From positions 186,001 through 250,000 of the forward strand of contig NZ_AUEQ01000008.1 in NCBI RefSeq assembly GCF_000426065.1: DNA of 64,000 bases, written 5' to 3'. Of this stretch, positions 26,645 to 34,046 are shown piece after piece. Both the position numbers and the translations under genes were made by a program. This DNA is from Mycobacterium sp. URHD0025 (GTDB lineage Bacteria; Actinomycetota; Actinomycetes; Mycobacteriales; Mycobacteriaceae). Below the pieces are notes generated by a model. That model worked only from the letters and a program-made list of their open reading frames with translations, did not search any database and was not told the origin of the DNA. Each line of letters begins with the position of its first letter. Position 1 is the first letter of the stretch.

Positions 26645-27519
26645 CGTCCGACGAACTCCGCGACGACCTGGGAGAACGCGTCGTTGTCGTCGCCGGCGGC
26701 AGTGTGGCCCGCATCGGCCAACTCGACGAACTCTGCGGCGGGAACCTTCTCCAAGAAGTCCTGGACACCCTCGGGGCTGACCACATCGGACAGCTTGCCG
26801 CGGATCAGCAGGATCGGGACGGTCAGGTTCATCGCGGCCTGTTCGAGCTTTTCCACCCGGACGAACGGATCGTCCTCGGGTTTGGTGAGGAACGCCGGAT
26901 CCCAGTGCCAATACCAGCGTCCGTCGCGCAACCGCAGGTTCTTCTTCAGCCCCTCCGGGCTGCGGGGTTTGGTGCGGTAGGGCAGGTAGGCGGCGACGGC
27001 CTCGGCGGCTTGCTCCAGGGAGTCGAAGCCGTCGACGTTGGTGAACATGAAATCGCGGATGCGGGCACTCCCGCTCTTCTCGAACCGCGGCACCACATCG
27101 ACCAGGACCAGCTTGGTGACCAGTTCGGGGCCGGCCTCGTGCGCGGCCAGGATGCCGGTCAGCCCACCCATGCTGGCGCCGATCAGGACCACCGGGCGTC
27201 CGATTTGGTAGAGCACCTGCTGAACGTCCGCGGAAAGGGCTTCCACCGAATAGTTCGCGCTCGGTGAGCGGTCGCTGTCCCCGTGGCCTCGGGCGTCGAG
27301 GGCAATCACGTGCAAACCACGATCAGCCAGGATCTGCCCGGTGTTCTTCCACGAGAACCGGTTCTGGCCGCCGCCGTGTAGCAGCAGGACGGTGGGCCGG
27401 TCAGCGGCGGAGGCGGCACCCCGGTTCCATTCGTCACCGACCAGGTTCAGGTCGTCGACCCCGCGGAACGTGACAGTGCGCGATTCGCTGTTCTCGGTTT
27501 TCCCGGTGCTCACGGACAT
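26641..27519 (-). CDS. Alpha/beta-hydrolase
   Basis: A 292-residue alpha/beta-hydrolase. HGGGQNRFSWKN is the oxyanion region, LDARGHGDSDRS follows, the nucleophile elbow is GASMGG with Ser117, an acid is likely Asp in LIRGKLSDVVSPEG, and the base is His in LADAGHTAAGDD. Lid helices lie between. Substrate not deducible; C-C hydrolases, esterases and haloperoxidase-like enzymes share the fold. Start chosen at MSVSTGK, with GAGAGG just upstream; an upstream ATG adds 17 residues. Transcribed with the kinase-aminotransferase and divergent from a TetR gene, a likely regulator. Confidence 0.85.
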   Translation of the reverse strand: MSVSTGKTENSESRTVTFRGVDDLNLVGDEWNRGAASAADRPTVLLLHGGGQNRFSWKNTGQILADRGLHVIALDARGHGDSDRSPSANYSVEALSADVQQVLYQIGRPVVLIGASMGGLTGILAAHEAGPELVTKLVLVDVVPRFEKSGSARIRDFMFTNVDGFDSLEQAAEAVAAYLPYRTKPRSPEGLKKNLRLRDGRWYWHWDPAFLTKPEDDPFVRVEKLEQAAMNLTVPILLIRGKLSDVVSPEGVQDFLEKVPAAEFVELADAGHTAAGDDNDAFSQVVAEFVGR

Positions 27520-27612
27520 TCCTCTCGGCAGGCCCCGGGAGGTCACGTTACCCAGGTGCGTTTTCTTCACATCTGCGACCCGTACCGCGTGCCGTTCCTA
27601 GAATCGTCAATC

Positions 27613-28248
27613 GTGCAGATCGAGCCAGGCGCCGAAGCCGACGACGCGATGGCCGATGAGCGCCACGCGATCATCAAGGCAGCCTTCGCCTGCCTGTCCG
27701 AGCCTCACACCGGTGCGGTGCCGATCGCTGCGGTGCTGGCTCGGGCCGGATTGTCCACCCGGGCGTTCTATCGGCACTTCGAATCCAAAGACGCGTTGTT
27801 CCTGGCCATGCAGGAGAGTTCGGGCAAGTCGCTGGGTCAGCGGCTCGACCAGATCGCCGAAGACGCCGGCGGCGCGCCCGCAGATCAACTGGCGCAGTGG
27901 ATCGAGGTGTCGTTCGACGTGATACACGAGGCGCGGTTGCGCGGGCGCGCTCTGGTTCTGGATCTGGAAGAAGTCCGATCGGCCAAGGGCTACCAGTCCG
28001 TGCAAGAACAGTGGCGCCTCGACCGCGAACGGTCGCTGGCGGCCCTGCTGCTCCGCGGCCGCGACGACGGGTCGTTTCCGCTGACCAGGCCCGAGCAGGA
28101 TGCCGCGGCGATCCGCGCGGTGGTCAGTCATGAGTTGTCCCGTCTGAGCGCCGACGGTGATTGGGAGCGCGCGTGTGATGCGGCTTTGGACTTTGCGCTG
28201 CGTGCGGTGGGGGCGCGAATCGCCTGTCCTGGGTCTGGCAGCGGCTAG
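27613..28248 (+). CDS. TetR-family regulator
   Basis: About 211 residues. The N-terminal DNA-binding helices are IIKAAFACLSEPHTGAVPIAAVLARAG, LSTRAFYRHFESKDALFLAMQ, the standard TetR pattern; the remainder is a helical ligand domain. Divergent from the hydrolase/aminotransferase operon with about 94 bp between starts, so control of that operon is the natural guess. The start is uncertain: GTG giving VQIEPGAE is used, ATG 12 codons later (MADERHA) is also good; neither has a strong ribosome site. Confidence 0.82.
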   Translation: MQIEPGAEADDAMADERHAIIKAAFACLSEPHTGAVPIAAVLARAGLSTRAFYRHFESKDALFLAMQESSGKSLGQRLDQIAEDAGGAPADQLAQWIEVSFDVIHEARLRGRALVLDLEEVRSAKGYQSVQEQWRLDRERSLAALLLRGRDDGSFPLTRPEQDAAAIRAVVSHELSRLSADGDWERACDAALDFALRAVGARIACPGSGSG

Positions 28249-28376
28249 GGGGAGTCCGACCGGCCGAGCTGTCCGGGACCGCCGGTACCGCTGGTGACGG
28301 TGTGACCGGTGCCACGTACTTTGGACCGCACGCGTGCCGTTGCACGCACCACGTAGGGCCACCGAGGAGCAGATGT

Positions 28377-29051
28377 ATGGCAGACGACAGCGCCGACGCC
28401 GAGCCGGTCACCCCGACCGACACCGCGGAGTCGAGCCAGTCCGCCCCTGAGGCCGAGGTTCCAGAACCCGAGGCCGAAACAGAGTCGACCGACGCCGCCG
28501 AACCTGAGGCTGAGGAGGCAGAGCGCGCACCCGCAGCGGATGACGCCGCGGCACCGAAGCGGAGTGGCTTCCTGCGCTCGCCGTCTGCGGCGGTCGTCGG
28601 CGGTGTGCTGGTCGTCGCGCTCGTGGCACTGACCGGCTGGCTGGGCTACGGCTTCTACCAGGTTCACCACGAACAGCAGCGCCGTTCGATGTTCATGGAG
28701 ACCGCACGGGAGGGTGCCACCAACCTCACCAGCATCGACTGGGAACACGCCGAGGACAACGTCCAGCGAGTGCTCGACATATCGACCGGACGGTTCTACG
28801 ACGACTTCGACAAGCGTTCGAAGTCGTTCCTCGAGGTGGTCAAGCAGATCAAGTCGAAGTCGGTCGGCACCGTCACCTCATCGGGGCTGGAGTCCTACTC
28901 GGACGACAAGGCGGATGTCCTCGTGTCGGTGACCGTTCGGTCGACGAATGCGGGCGTGCCGGAGCAGGCGCCCCAAGTGTGGCGAATGGTGTTGACAGTG
29001 CAGGAAATTGAAGGCAAGGCGAAGGTCTCGAACGTGGAGTTCATCCAGTGA
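28377..29051 (+). CDS. Mce-associated membrane protein 1
   Basis: A 224-residue protein: an acidic, Glu/Ala-rich cytoplasmic head (about 1-60), one membrane segment (AAVVGGVLVVALVALTGWLGYGFY, given as a description of residues about 70-92), then an outside domain with TAREGATNLTSIDWEHAEDNVQRVLDISTGRFYDDF, the NTF2-like pattern of Mas/Omam proteins. These accompany Mce lipid-import complexes and can be encoded far from mce operons. GAGGAG precedes the ATG. It overlaps the next gene by 4 nt (GTGA). Confidence 0.83.
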   Translation: MADDSADAEPVTPTDTAESSQSAPEAEVPEPEAETESTDAAEPEAEEAERAPAADDAAAPKRSGFLRSPSAAVVGGVLVVALVALTGWLGYGFYQVHHEQQRRSMFMETAREGATNLTSIDWEHAEDNVQRVLDISTGRFYDDFDKRSKSFLEVVKQIKSKSVGTVTSSGLESYSDDKADVLVSVTVRSTNAGVPEQAPQVWRMVLTVQEIEGKAKVSNVEFIQ

Positions 29052-29830
29052 GCGGCCGGCACAAGATGCCGCCGGCCGGGCGTCGCAAGGTCGCCGCGGA
29101 TCCCGCCCAGAGCACCGAGCAGGACAGCCCCACGGCGGAGACCGTCGAGGTGACGAGCGCCGCGGACGCTGTCGAAACTGAGTCTGTGCCGGCCGAATCC
29201 GAGGCCGTGCCCGACACGGAGTCGGTAGCCGAGGACGCGGTCGACACCGGGTCCGAGGACGACAGCGCCGAAAGCGATGCGGACGAGGCCGCCGATGAGC
29301 CTGCCGCCGAGGCCGCCGATGAGCCTGCCGAAGCCACGCCGTCGCGGTCCCGGTCACGGGTGAGCCTGGGTGTGGTGCTGGCGGCCATCGCGCTGGTGCT
29401 GGCATTGACGTGCGGGGTGTTGCGGTGGCTGACGGTGTCGCAGGATCAAAGCGAGGCGGCCCGAGACGAATCGGTGCAGGCCGCCAAAGAGATCACGGGC
29501 CAGATGCTGTCCTATGAGACGGAAACCGTTGATCAGCAGCTCACCGCCGCCCGTGACCGGATGACCGGGGATTTCCGCGGCACCTACACCGCGATGATCA
29601 ACGAGGTCATCCCCGCGGCACATGCTCAGCAGATCGCGGCCTTCGCCGAGGTGTTGCGGGCCGGGGTGGTGAGCGCGAAGTCCGACCGCGCCGAATTGGT
29701 GCTGTTCGTCAACCAGAGCGTTCAGGTGGGAAACCACATGCCGCAGAAGACTCCGTCGGTCGCGCGCGTCACCATGGTCAAAGACGGTGACCGCTGGCTG
29801 ATGTCCGAGTACGAGCCGGTGCCGCTGTGA
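29048..29830 (+). CDS. Mce-associated membrane protein 2
   Basis: A 260-residue partner to the preceding protein: a long acidic head rich in Glu, Asp, Ala and Val (about 1-95), an anchor segment (VVLAAIALVLALTCGVLRWL), and an outside domain with QLTAARDRMTGDFRGTYTAMINEVIPAA, VVSAKSDRAELVLFVNQSV and VTMVKDGDRWLMSEYEPV. The pair order matches Omam-type gene pairs such as Rv0199-Rv0200 and Rv1363c-Rv1362c. Its role would be stabilising an Mce transporter encoded elsewhere; there is no mce gene in this window. Stop overlaps the next GTG by 4 nt. Confidence 0.83.
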   Translation: MSGRHKMPPAGRRKVAADPAQSTEQDSPTAETVEVTSAADAVETESVPAESEAVPDTESVAEDAVDTGSEDDSAESDADEAADEPAAEAADEPAEATPSRSRSRVSLGVVLAAIALVLALTCGVLRWLTVSQDQSEAARDESVQAAKEITGQMLSYETETVDQQLTAARDRMTGDFRGTYTAMINEVIPAAHAQQIAAFAEVLRAGVVSAKSDRAELVLFVNQSVQVGNHMPQKTPSVARVTMVKDGDRWLMSEYEPVPL

Positions 29831-30738
29831 CCGGGCCACGCTGGATCGATGTAGCCACTCCCGCAGTGCAATTGCGGGCGCTGGTGTGGGGACCGGATGA
29901 CGGTCCGGTTGCGTTGTGCCTGCACGGCTTTCCCGACACTGCCTACGGCTGGCGCAAGGTGGCGCCTGCGCTGGCAGAGGCGGGCTGGAAAGTGGTGGCG
30001 CCGTTCATGCGTGGCTATGTGCCCTCGTCGGTACCCACCGACGGGAGCTATCACATCGGGGCATTGATGGACGACGCGTTGCACGTGTTGCGGGCCGCGG
30101 GACCGACCGGCCGCGACATCCTCATCGGGCATGATTGGGGTGCCATCGCGGCAGCGGGTCTGGCCGCCATGCCGGACAACGCGTTCGCCAAGACGGTGAT
30201 CATGTCCGTGCCGCCGCCTGCGTCGTTCCAGCCGCTGGGCCGGGTGCCCGAGACGGGCAAGTTGATGGCCAGGCTGCCGCGCCAGATGCTGCGCAGCTGG
30301 TACATGATGTACTTCCAATTGCCCTGGCTGCCAGACCGTTCCGCGTCCTGGGTGGTGCCCCGGCTGTGGAAGCTGTGGTCACCCGGATACGCCGCGGCCG
30401 ACGACGTGCGACATGTCGACGCCGCCATCGGCGCACGGGATCGGTGGCGCGCGGCGCTCGGCTACTACCGGGCCACGATTCGTCTCAGCAAGCCCCCGCC
30501 GCAGTACGCCGCATTGCACCAGCACTGGCTCTCGCCGCCGTCGGTGCCCACGTTGTACCTGCACGGTGCCGACGATGGCTGCGCGACACCGGATTACGCC
30601 CGGTGGGTGCAGAGAGTTCTGCCGCGGGACAGTGCGGTGAGCATCGTCGACGACGCCGGCCACTTTCTGCAGCTCGAACAGCCGGATGTGGTGGCGAAGC
30701 ACCTGATGGATTTCGTCGGCAGCCCTGCGAGGAGCTGA
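29827..30738 (+). CDS. Epoxide-hydrolase-like alpha/beta-hydrolase
   Basis: A 303-residue alpha/beta-hydrolase. HGFPD at 33-37 is the oxyanion motif of epoxide hydrolases, the nucleophile is Asp103 in IGHDWGA instead of Ser, and the base lies in VDDAGHFLQLEQP. The Asp nucleophile points to epoxide hydrolase or haloalkane-dehalogenase-like chemistry. Coupled by GTGA to the Mce-associated pair and followed 3 nt later by an acyltransferase gene, so all four form one transcript; a lipid or sterol context is likely. M. tuberculosis ephC is a possible relative, not verified. Confidence 0.83.
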   Translation: MTGPRWIDVATPAVQLRALVWGPDDGPVALCLHGFPDTAYGWRKVAPALAEAGWKVVAPFMRGYVPSSVPTDGSYHIGALMDDALHVLRAAGPTGRDILIGHDWGAIAAAGLAAMPDNAFAKTVIMSVPPPASFQPLGRVPETGKLMARLPRQMLRSWYMMYFQLPWLPDRSASWVVPRLWKLWSPGYAAADDVRHVDAAIGARDRWRAALGYYRATIRLSKPPPQYAALHQHWLSPPSVPTLYLHGADDGCATPDYARWVQRVLPRDSAVSIVDDAGHFLQLEQPDVVAKHLMDFVGSPARS

Positions 30739-30741
30739 CCG

Positions 30742-32010
30742 GTGCGCCGGCTGGCCGCAATCGACGCCCAGAACTGGTGGATGTCGGCCAAATTCCCCAA
30801 CGATCAGTTCCTGCTGTACGGATTCGGCGGTGTGCCGGACGATCTGGACGCCGCGCTGGCCGAGGTGCGCACTCGCGCGCAACGGTGCCCCGATTTGTCC
30901 GTACAAGTCCGTGACGACTGCCGGCTGACGTATCCGGCATGGGTACCGCGGCACGTGGGAGACGATCAGTTCGCCAGATACGACAACGAACTGGGCTGGA
31001 ACGAATGCCTGGACGCCGTCGCCGGCCTGGCCGATCATCAGCTCGATGCCACCCGCACACCCTGGACGTTGCACGTATTCGCCCGGGTCCGTGACGTTCC
31101 CGGAGCCGGAGTCGGAGCCGGAGCCGGAACCGGCACCGTCGTCGTCCTGCAGATGGCCCACGCCCTTGCCGACGGCACCCGGGCCTCGGCACTGGCCGCC
31201 TGGTTGTTGGGTCGGCCCGGCGACGTCGTGCCGGTGTCCTCTTCGCGGCTGCCGGCCGCGCGGCTGCCATGGCGTGCGGTGCAGGCCGCCCGTACTCACC
31301 GGCGGTTGTTGCGCGACACGGCTTCTGGAGCGGTCCCTCCGCAGGCGCCGTCGCGGCCTGTGCTGCGCAGCAACGCCGCGCCGAGCGGGCAGCGCTGGGT
31401 GCGCACCATCGTCCGGCGGCGAACTCAGATACCCGGTCCGACGGTGACTGTCGGGGTACTGGCGGCCATCTCCTCGGCGCTGGACGAGCATCTGCGCGAA
31501 CTCGGTGATGACACCGCCGCTCTCGGCGCCGAGGTGCCGATGGCCAAGCCCGGCGTGCGTCATGCGCACAACCACTTCGGCAACGTCGGCATCGGCTTGT
31601 ATCCCGAACTGGCGGTAGCCGAGCGCAGCACGCGCATCGCAGCGGACATCGCGGACCGCCGTCGCCGTGCCGCACACCCGGCGATGATCGCGTCCAGCCG
31701 GGCGTTCGCCGCCACGCCCGCACCGTTGCTACGTTGGGGGACAGAGCAATTCGATCCGGCGGTGCGCGCGCCCATGGTGACCGGCAACACGGTGGTGTCC
31801 AGCGTCAACCGGGGCGACGCCGACCTGCATTTCGGCAATGCGCGAGTGGTGGTGACGGCCGGCTATCCCTCGCTGTCGCTCATGATGGGGCTGACCCACG
31901 GGGTGCACGGCATCGGGGAGACCGTGGCGGTCAGCGTGCATGCCGCGCAGTCGGCAATCGGGGACATCGACGCCTACGTCGCCCGGCTGGATGCGGCGCT
32001 GGCGGGCTGA
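30742..32010 (+). CDS. WS/DGAT-like acyltransferase (DUF1298 type)
   Basis: A 422-residue protein with the condensation-like fold. The active motif is HALADG at 140-145, i.e. HxxxDG with the first of the usual two histidines replaced by Ala. Later segments AKPGVRHAHNHFGNVGIGLYPEL, VVSSVNRGDADLHFGNARVV and MGLTHGVHGIGETVAVSVH match the C-terminal half of WS/DGAT proteins. Members make wax esters or triacylglycerol; activity of the AHxxxDG form is uncertain. A GGAGCC-type hexanucleotide run encodes GAGVGAGAGTGT just before the motif. It overlaps the convergent TetR gene by 37 nt. Confidence 0.75.
   Translation: MRRLAAIDAQNWWMSAKFPNDQFLLYGFGGVPDDLDAALAEVRTRAQRCPDLSVQVRDDCRLTYPAWVPRHVGDDQFARYDNELGWNECLDAVAGLADHQLDATRTPWTLHVFARVRDVPGAGVGAGAGTGTVVVLQMAHALADGTRASALAAWLLGRPGDVVPVSSSRLPAARLPWRAVQAARTHRRLLRDTASGAVPPQAPSRPVLRSNAAPSGQRWVRTIVRRRTQIPGPTVTVGVLAAISSALDEHLRELGDDTAALGAEVPMAKPGVRHAHNHFGNVGIGLYPELAVAERSTRIAADIADRRRRAAHPAMIASSRAFAATPAPLLRWGTEQFDPAVRAPMVTGNTVVSSVNRGDADLHFGNARVVVTAGYPSLSLMMGLTHGVHGIGETVAVSVHAAQSAIGDIDAYVARLDAALAG
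31102..31137 (+). repeat. In-frame hexanucleotide repeat
   Basis: Six units of GGAGCC (GGAGTC, GGAACC and GGCACC as variants) inside the acyltransferase gene, coding for a Gly/Ala-rich surface linker. Because the unit is 6 nt, slippage would change linker length without shifting the frame. Confidence 0.75.
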
Positions 32011-32609
32011 CCGCGGCGCAGCATCGCGATGCCGACGTCCAGCGCGGACTCCAGGTAACTGAGGTCGCCGGAGGCCAGCATCACGCTGACCCCGCCCTGG
32101 ATTCCGGCCAGCAGCGCGGCGCCCGTCCGGTCGGCGTCGAGATCGGCCGCCATCTTCCCCTGCGCCTGCATGTGCCGAATGCCCGCGGCGATCTCGTCAT
32201 GCCATTGCCGCAGCAGGGCGTTGGTGACCGCCTGGGCGCCGGGAGTCGTGCGCCCGATCTCTGACATCAACAGGCTCAGGGGACAGCTCTGGCCTTGGCG
32301 GCGATAACGCTCCACCACGGCGTCACGCCACCGCTGCCAGGCCGCCCACGAGGTCAGCTCGCCGAGGTAGGGCTGCTGGTCCTCCAGCACCATCTGGGCT
32401 TCGCGTTCGGCGACGGCGAGCAGCAGCTGGTCCTTGCCGTCGGGGAAGTAATGGAACAGCTGACTCTTCGAGGTCTGGGTGTGGGCGCGGATGTCGTCGA
32501 GCGTGGTGGCCGCCACGCCGTGACTGCGGATCACCGTGGCGGCGCCCTCGATGATGCGGCGTCGGGTGGCCTCGCCCTTGGCGGTGAGTTTCTGGACTTG
32601 CAGGTCCAT
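31974..32609 (-). CDS. TetR-family regulator
   Basis: A 211-residue TetR protein. The HTH segment is RRRIIEGAATVIRSHGVAATTLDDIRAHTQTSKSQLFHYFPDGKD (described in pieces: helix 2 ATTLDDI, turn, recognition helix SKSQLFHYF). The C-terminal domain has GRTTPGAQAVTNALLRQW and a LAGIQGGVSVMLASGD ending as in TetR_C_11-like family members. It starts 25 nt from the divergent SDR gene, and a perfect 16-bp palindrome between them overlaps the SDR ATG, so it most likely represses the SDR gene and itself. Confidence 0.85.
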   Translation of the reverse strand: MDLQVQKLTAKGEATRRRIIEGAATVIRSHGVAATTLDDIRAHTQTSKSQLFHYFPDGKDQLLLAVAEREAQMVLEDQQPYLGELTSWAAWQRWRDAVVERYRRQGQSCPLSLLMSEIGRTTPGAQAVTNALLRQWHDEIAAGIRHMQAQGKMAADLDADRTGAALLAGIQGGVSVMLASGDLSYLESALDVGIAMLRRGQPASAASSRAT

Positions 32610-32626
32610 TTTTAGCGGCCTATACC

Positions 32627-32642
32627 TGGACTCATGAGTCCA
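32627..32642. promoter_or_regulatory. Perfect 16-bp palindrome over the SDR start codon
   Basis: TGGACTCATGAGTCCA is self-complementary. Its centre contains the ATG of the SDR gene (ATG at 32634) and it lies 18 bp from the TetR start. The position would let a bound TetR dimer block initiation at both divergent genes. The arrangement suggests a leaderless or very short SDR leader. Confidence 0.7.
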
Positions 32643-33398
32643 AACACTACGCGCCTGCAAGGTCGCACAGTACTTGTCACAGGATCTACCGGCGGCCTCG
32701 GCGTCGCCATCGCCAAAGCGCTGGCGGCCCAGGGTGCCCTCGTCGTCGTCAGCGGTCGCAACAAAGAACGCGGCGATGCCGTCGTCGCCGAGATCCGCTC
32801 TGCCGGAGGGCAGGCCGAGTTCGTCGCCGCCGATCTCGGTGCCGGCGGCGACGAGGTTCACCGGCTGGCGCGAGAAGCCGCGGCAGTCGCCGGCGGGCAG
32901 ATCGACATCTTGGTCAACAACGCCGGGGTGTGGGGGATGCCTGAACCCTCCGGGGAGGTGTCCGAGCAGGCACTGCTCGAGTCGTATCAGACCAACGTCG
33001 TCGCACCCTTCCTGCTGACCGGCGCCCTGGTGCCCGCGATGGCCGAGCGTGGGCACGGCGCGGTGGTCAACGTCGGCTCGATCACGGGGTTGATCGGCGG
33101 AGACCAGTCGGCGTTGTACTCGTCGACCAAGGCTGCCGTGCACTCGCTGACCAAGTCGTGGGCGGTCGAGTACGGCCCCCGCGGGGTGCGGGTGAACGCG
33201 GTGGCTCCCGGGCCGATCGCCACGGAACGCGCGCTGGAGGCCGCTGATCACGTCGCCCCGGTGCTCGCCCGCATTCCGTCCCGCCGCATGAGCACGCCCG
33301 AAGAGGTCGCCGCCGCGGTGACATTCCTGGCCGGTGAGGAAGCCGGGAACATCCACGGGGCGATCCTCAGTGTGGATGGGGGCTGGGCGGCGGCTTAA
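32634..33398 (+). CDS. Short-chain dehydrogenase/reductase
   Basis: A 254-residue classical SDR. TGSTGGLG (16-23) binds the cofactor, NNAGVWG follows, catalytic Ser is in NVGSITGL, and Tyr-x3-Lys is YSSTKAA; PGPIATE and the terminal SVDGGWAAA are also standard. The residue after the second strand (SGRNKER) has Arg, which favours NADPH. Substrate unknown; the paired TetR repressor suggests induction by a xenobiotic or lipid. Confidence 0.88.
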   Translation: MSPNTTRLQGRTVLVTGSTGGLGVAIAKALAAQGALVVVSGRNKERGDAVVAEIRSAGGQAEFVAADLGAGGDEVHRLAREAAAVAGGQIDILVNNAGVWGMPEPSGEVSEQALLESYQTNVVAPFLLTGALVPAMAERGHGAVVNVGSITGLIGGDQSALYSSTKAAVHSLTKSWAVEYGPRGVRVNAVAPGPIATERALEAADHVAPVLARIPSRRMSTPEEVAAAVTFLAGEEAGNIHGAILSVDGGWAAA

Positions 33399-33420
33399 CA
33401 GATGTCCTACATTCTGTTAC

Positions 33421-33942
33421 ATGGCTTCCTACGCTTACGACACTGCGGTCCTGCTCCTGCGCGTGGTGCTCGGCCTCACCATGGCCGCCCATGGCTACAA
33501 CAAGTTCTTCGGTGGCGGGCGCATCCCGGGCACCGCGGGTTGGTTCGACAGCATCGGCATGAAGCCGGGCATGTTCCACGCCCGGGTCGCGGCGAGCACG
33601 GAAGTGGCGGCTGGGCTGGGGTTGGCTTTGGGCCTGCTCACGCCGGTGCCCGCCGCGGGGTTTGTGGCGCTGATGCTGGTGGCGGCCTGGACCGTCCACC
33701 GGGCCAACGGATTCTTCATCGTCAAGGAAGGCTGGGAGTACAACCTGATCCTGGCGGTGGCGGCGGTGGCGATCGCCGGCACGGGGGCGGGCCGCTTCAG
33801 CCTCGACCATCTGCTGTTCTCCAACTGCGGCTTCTACCACCTGCTGAACGGCTGGTGCGGCATGGCGATCGCGATCGTCCTCGGCCTGGCCGGTGGCATC
33901 GGACAGCTGGCGATCTTCTACCGGCCGCCGGTGAAGTCTTGA
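33421..33942 (+). CDS. DoxX-family membrane protein
   Basis: A 173-residue protein with four membrane segments: LLLRVVLGLTMAAHGYNKFF, AASTEVAAGLGLALGLLTPV, GFVALMLVAAWTVH and a paired C-terminal region (LILAVAAVAIAG ... AIAIVLGLAGGIGQLAIFY). The HGYNKFFGGG and GMKPGMFHARVAA pieces mark DoxX. These proteins are linked to redox or membrane stress but a general function is not set. ATG at 33421 lies 22 nt past the SDR stop, probably the same transcript, and a 56-bp palindrome terminates it. Confidence 0.82.
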   Translation: MASYAYDTAVLLLRVVLGLTMAAHGYNKFFGGGRIPGTAGWFDSIGMKPGMFHARVAASTEVAAGLGLALGLLTPVPAAGFVALMLVAAWTVHRANGFFIVKEGWEYNLILAVAAVAIAGTGAGRFSLDHLLFSNCGFYHLLNGWCGMAIAIVLGLAGGIGQLAIFYRPPVKS

Positions 33943-33951
33943 TTTCCCGCT

Positions 33952-34007
33952 GAGCAGACGCAAACCTGCCCAGTTTCGCTCCAAAAGGGGCAGGTTTGCG
34001 TCTGTTC
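33952..34007. terminator. 56-bp palindromic element 2
   Basis: Twenty paired positions, including 17 perfect (CAGACGCAAACCTGCCC against its complement) and one G-T wobble near the end, around a 16-nt centre. It starts 9 nt after the DoxX stop and precedes the DUF3556 promoter. The outer GAGCAGAC is shared with elements 3 to 5. Confidence 0.75.
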
Positions 34008-34021
34008 GCGTGAAGCTGGAC

Positions 34022-34035
34022 TAGAACACGTTCTA
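34022..34035. promoter_or_regulatory. KstR-type operator upstream of the DUF3556 gene
   Basis: TAGAACACGTTCTA is a perfect 6-2-6 match to TNNAACNNGTTNNA and itself a symmetric dyad. It lies 11 nt before the DUF3556 start codon. This is a stronger match than the site upstream of hsd and places the gene as a candidate member of the cholesterol regulon. Confidence 0.8.
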
Positions 34036-34046
34036 ATCTGTCCGGC

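Noticed and set aside
25358..26980. A 540-codon plus-strand frame over the kinase-aminotransferase gene
   Set aside because: Antisense to a gene with kinase and PLP motifs; no motif of its own.
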